Assembly: GCA_028823855.1 (NCBI GenBank)
Contig: JAPPFL010000048.1
Coordinates: 1 to 64,000 of the forward strand
DNA: 64,000 bases
Source: Albidovulum sp.
Lineage (GTDB): Bacteria; Pseudomonadota; Alphaproteobacteria; Rhodobacterales; Rhodobacteraceae
Reading direction: 5' to 3'
Below, piece after piece: positions 62,615 to 64,000 of this stretch. Made by a program: the position numbers and the translations under genes. The notes below the pieces were generated by a model. That model ran no database searches and was not told where the DNA came from. It worked only from the letters and a program-made list of their open reading frames with translations. Each line of letters begins with the position of its first letter. Within the stretch, counting starts at the first letter, position 1.

Positions 62615-64000
62615 ATGCATCGGTCCATCACGGAGCTGGAATCCACGACCTTTTTCGGCCGGCGCTTCACGCGGCGGCAGATCGAGACCGTGCGGGAGAC
62701 TGTCGAGCTGCTTCCGGGGAACAGCCGCAACGAGCTGGCGATGACGATCTGCGAGCACCTGGGCTGGCTCGCGCCGAACGGCGAGTACAGGACCAAGGCC
62801 TGCCTGCGGATGCTGGAGCGGCTCGAGGAGCTCGGGGTCCTGAAGCTTCCCGGGAAGGTTCACTCGCGCTCAAGCAGGCGCCGGCGGCCCGAGATCACCG
62901 GGCGGTCGGATCCGCTTCCCGAGATCCGCTGCGACCTCGCCGCGCTCGGCCCGGTGTCGCTGCGACCGGCCTCGGGCGCGGAGGAGAGGGCGGAGTTCGA
63001 CGAGCTGCTGGAGCGCCACCACGAGCTCGGCTGCCCGCGCCCGTTCGGCCCCAGCCTGCGCTGGTTCGCGGTCGACGCGCTCGGCCGCAGGCTCGCCTGC
63101 CTGCTGTTCGAGGCGGGCGCGAGGCGCCTGGCGGCGCGCGACGACTGGATCGGGTGGAGCGAGGCGGACCGCGACAGGCGGCTGCACCTGGCGATCTCCA
63201 ACAGCCGCTTCCTGATCCCGCCCTGGGTGAAGGTGCCGAACCTCGCCTCGAAGGTTCTCTCCCTGGCCGCGCGCCGGCTGCCGGAGACGTGGGAGCGCAC
63301 GCACGGCTACAGGCCGGCGCTGTGCGAGACGTTCGTGGATCCGACCCGCCACGACGGCGCCTGCTACAGGGCGGCGAACTGGAGCTTCGTCGGGATGACG
63401 GAGGGAGGGGGCAAAAAGCCGGCCAAGGAGATCTACGCCTGGCCCTTCGAATTGGGATTCCGCGACATCCTGACGGGCCGGGCCGAGCCGAGCCGTCGGA
63501 GAACGCCCGGGCCCTCGGCCGCCGTCGAGGAGGGGTTCACCGAGATGTGGCGCGAGATCATCGACGACGCGGCGGACCTGGCGGCCGAGCACGACGGCGA
63601 ATGGATGCAGCGCCGCCGGGTCCTCAACAGCCTGATCGTGATGCTGTTCATCTTCCGCCTGGTCGTTTCGAGGGGGGAGAAGGGATACGGGACCGCGCTG
63701 CAGGAGCTGTGGACGGCGTGCCGCCGGCTCGGCGTCGAGCTTCCGCAGGACCGGCCCGTCGCCGCCTCCTCGATCAGCAAGGCCCGCATGCGCCTCGACG
63801 AGGGCATCTTCCTGAAGCTCCACGGCAAAATCCTCGAACGGGCCGGCGACGGCGCCCTGTGGAACGGGCGCCGCGTCTTCGCCGTGGACGGCGCGAAGAT
63901 GAACCTGCCCCGCCCGCTGGTCGAGCGGGGCTACCCGACGCCGAACGCGAACGCCCGCTACCCGCAGGGCCTGGTGTCCTGCCTCTACCGCCTGGACGGG
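62540..64000 (+). mobile_element. Insertion sequence of the IS4 group, right end outside the window
   Basis: The transposase gene, its leader and the abrupt change to very GC-rich sequence around 62540-62580 indicate an insertion sequence entering from here to beyond the window edge. The exact left terminal repeat could not be fixed because the right end needed for comparison is missing. Confidence 0.5.
62615..64000 (+). CDS. IS4-type transposase with N-terminal DruA-like (DUF4338) domain, partial
   Basis: An uninterrupted frame of 462 codons open to the window end; GGGAGG stands eight bases before the ATG. Residues about 1-95 form a winged-helix-like region (FTRRQIETVRETVELLPG). About 100-275 match the DUF4338/DruA family (ELGCPRPFGPSLRWFAVD, WSEADRDRRLHLAISNSRFL, FVDPTRHDGACYRAANW). 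From about 310 the DDE transposase domain starts, with the first catalytic aspartate D425 in VFAVDGAKMNLPR. Codon third positions are almost all G or C, unlike every neighbouring gene, indicating recent arrival from a high-GC source. The remaining DDE residues lie beyond the edge. Confidence 0.85.
   Translation, partial: MHRSITELESTTFFGRRFTRRQIETVRETVELLPGNSRNELAMTICEHLGWLAPNGEYRTKACLRMLERLEELGVLKLPGKVHSRSSRRRRPEITGRSDPLPEIRCDLAALGPVSLRPASGAEERAEFDELLERHHELGCPRPFGPSLRWFAVDALGRRLACLLFEAGARRLAARDDWIGWSEADRDRRLHLAISNSRFLIPPWVKVPNLASKVLSLAARRLPETWERTHGYRPALCETFVDPTRHDGACYRAANWSFVGMTEGGGKKPAKEIYAWPFELGFRDILTGRAEPSRRRTPGPSAAVEEGFTEMWREIIDDAADLAAEHDGEWMQRRRVLNSLIVMLFIFRLVVSRGEKGYGTALQELWTACRRLGVELPQDRPVAASSISKARMRLDEGIFLKLHGKILERAGDGALWNGRRVFAVDGAKMNLPRPLVERGYPTPNANARYPQGLVSCLYRLDG

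Noticed and set aside
1-64000. CRISPR arrays, tRNA or rRNA genes
   Set aside because: No regularly spaced repeats and no cloverleaf or rRNA-like stretches were noticed on either strand, within the limits of reading by eye.

Overview
The window looks like a chromosomal segment of an alphaproteobacterium. This is inferred from the zur-azt zinc operon, the Sox proteins with a flavocytochrome c sulfide dehydrogenase, rhizobial/roseobacterial style sugar ABC transporters, creatinase, the CueR-CopCD copper set, and GntR/LacI/SorC-regulated catabolic operons. No rRNA, tRNA or CRISPR array was seen. Only about two thirds of the window is intact coding sequence. Long gene-free spacers and at least five recognisable decayed genes suggest a genome under erosion, perhaps a host-associated or recently specialised lineage; that is inference.

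Layout. 0.1-5.0 kb: a FadR-type GntR regulator with a palindromic operator, a divergent FAH-fold hydrolase, and an SBP-permease-ATPase-permease operon of the NitT/TauT class. 5.7-14.9 kb (minus strand): sulfur oxidation genes in two blocks, soxYZA and then a cytochrome c / flavocytochrome c sulfide dehydrogenase / soxX block, separated by a molybdenum hydroxylase (2Fe-2S subunit, molybdopterin subunit) and a triheme cytochrome c. 15.1-16.0 kb: a probable phosphorothioate-dependent HNH restriction endonuclease, divergent from soxY. 16.2-18.5 kb: cueR, copC, copD. 19.4-26.0 kb: a PotABCD-type ABC transporter divergent from a creatinase. 26.4-28.5 kb: a VOC-fold protein and a glutathione S-transferase. 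28.7-37.2 kb: a LacI regulator, a decayed sugar-ABC/oxidoreductase/PanB-like operon that keeps an intact Rieske ferredoxin, then gluconokinase, gluconate 5-dehydrogenase-like SDR, L-idonate dehydrogenase and 6-phosphogluconate dehydrogenase. 38-45.3 kb: a dead AAA-14 ATPase, an RraA-like protein, SDR, AGE-family isomerase, SMP-30 lactonase and an ArsR-type regulator. 46.9-48.3 kb: a NYN-LOTUS protein and a coupled, apparently broken partner. 48.8-56.5 kb: a ribose-type ABC transporter, FGGY kinase, a fossil ABC ATPase, two-subunit transketolase and a SorC-type regulator. 57.1-60.9 kb: a dead CobW/ZigA GTPase next to aztCBA, a 44-residue membrane ORF and zur with its Zur box. 62.6-64.0 kb: an IS4-type transposase with a DruA-like (DUF4338) domain, cut by the window edge.

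How the genes fit together. The Sox proteins and the flavocytochrome would feed electrons from reduced sulfur into c-type cytochromes in the periplasm, and the interposed molybdenum hydroxylase with its triheme cytochrome would use the same electron sink. soxB and soxCD are not in the window. The other modules import small organic solutes (by inference creatine-like compounds, sugars or sugar acids) and send them to the pentose phosphate route. All three SBP-containing transporter operons have a strong hairpin right after the substrate-binding-protein gene, which suggests a shared way of raising SBP expression relative to its partners.
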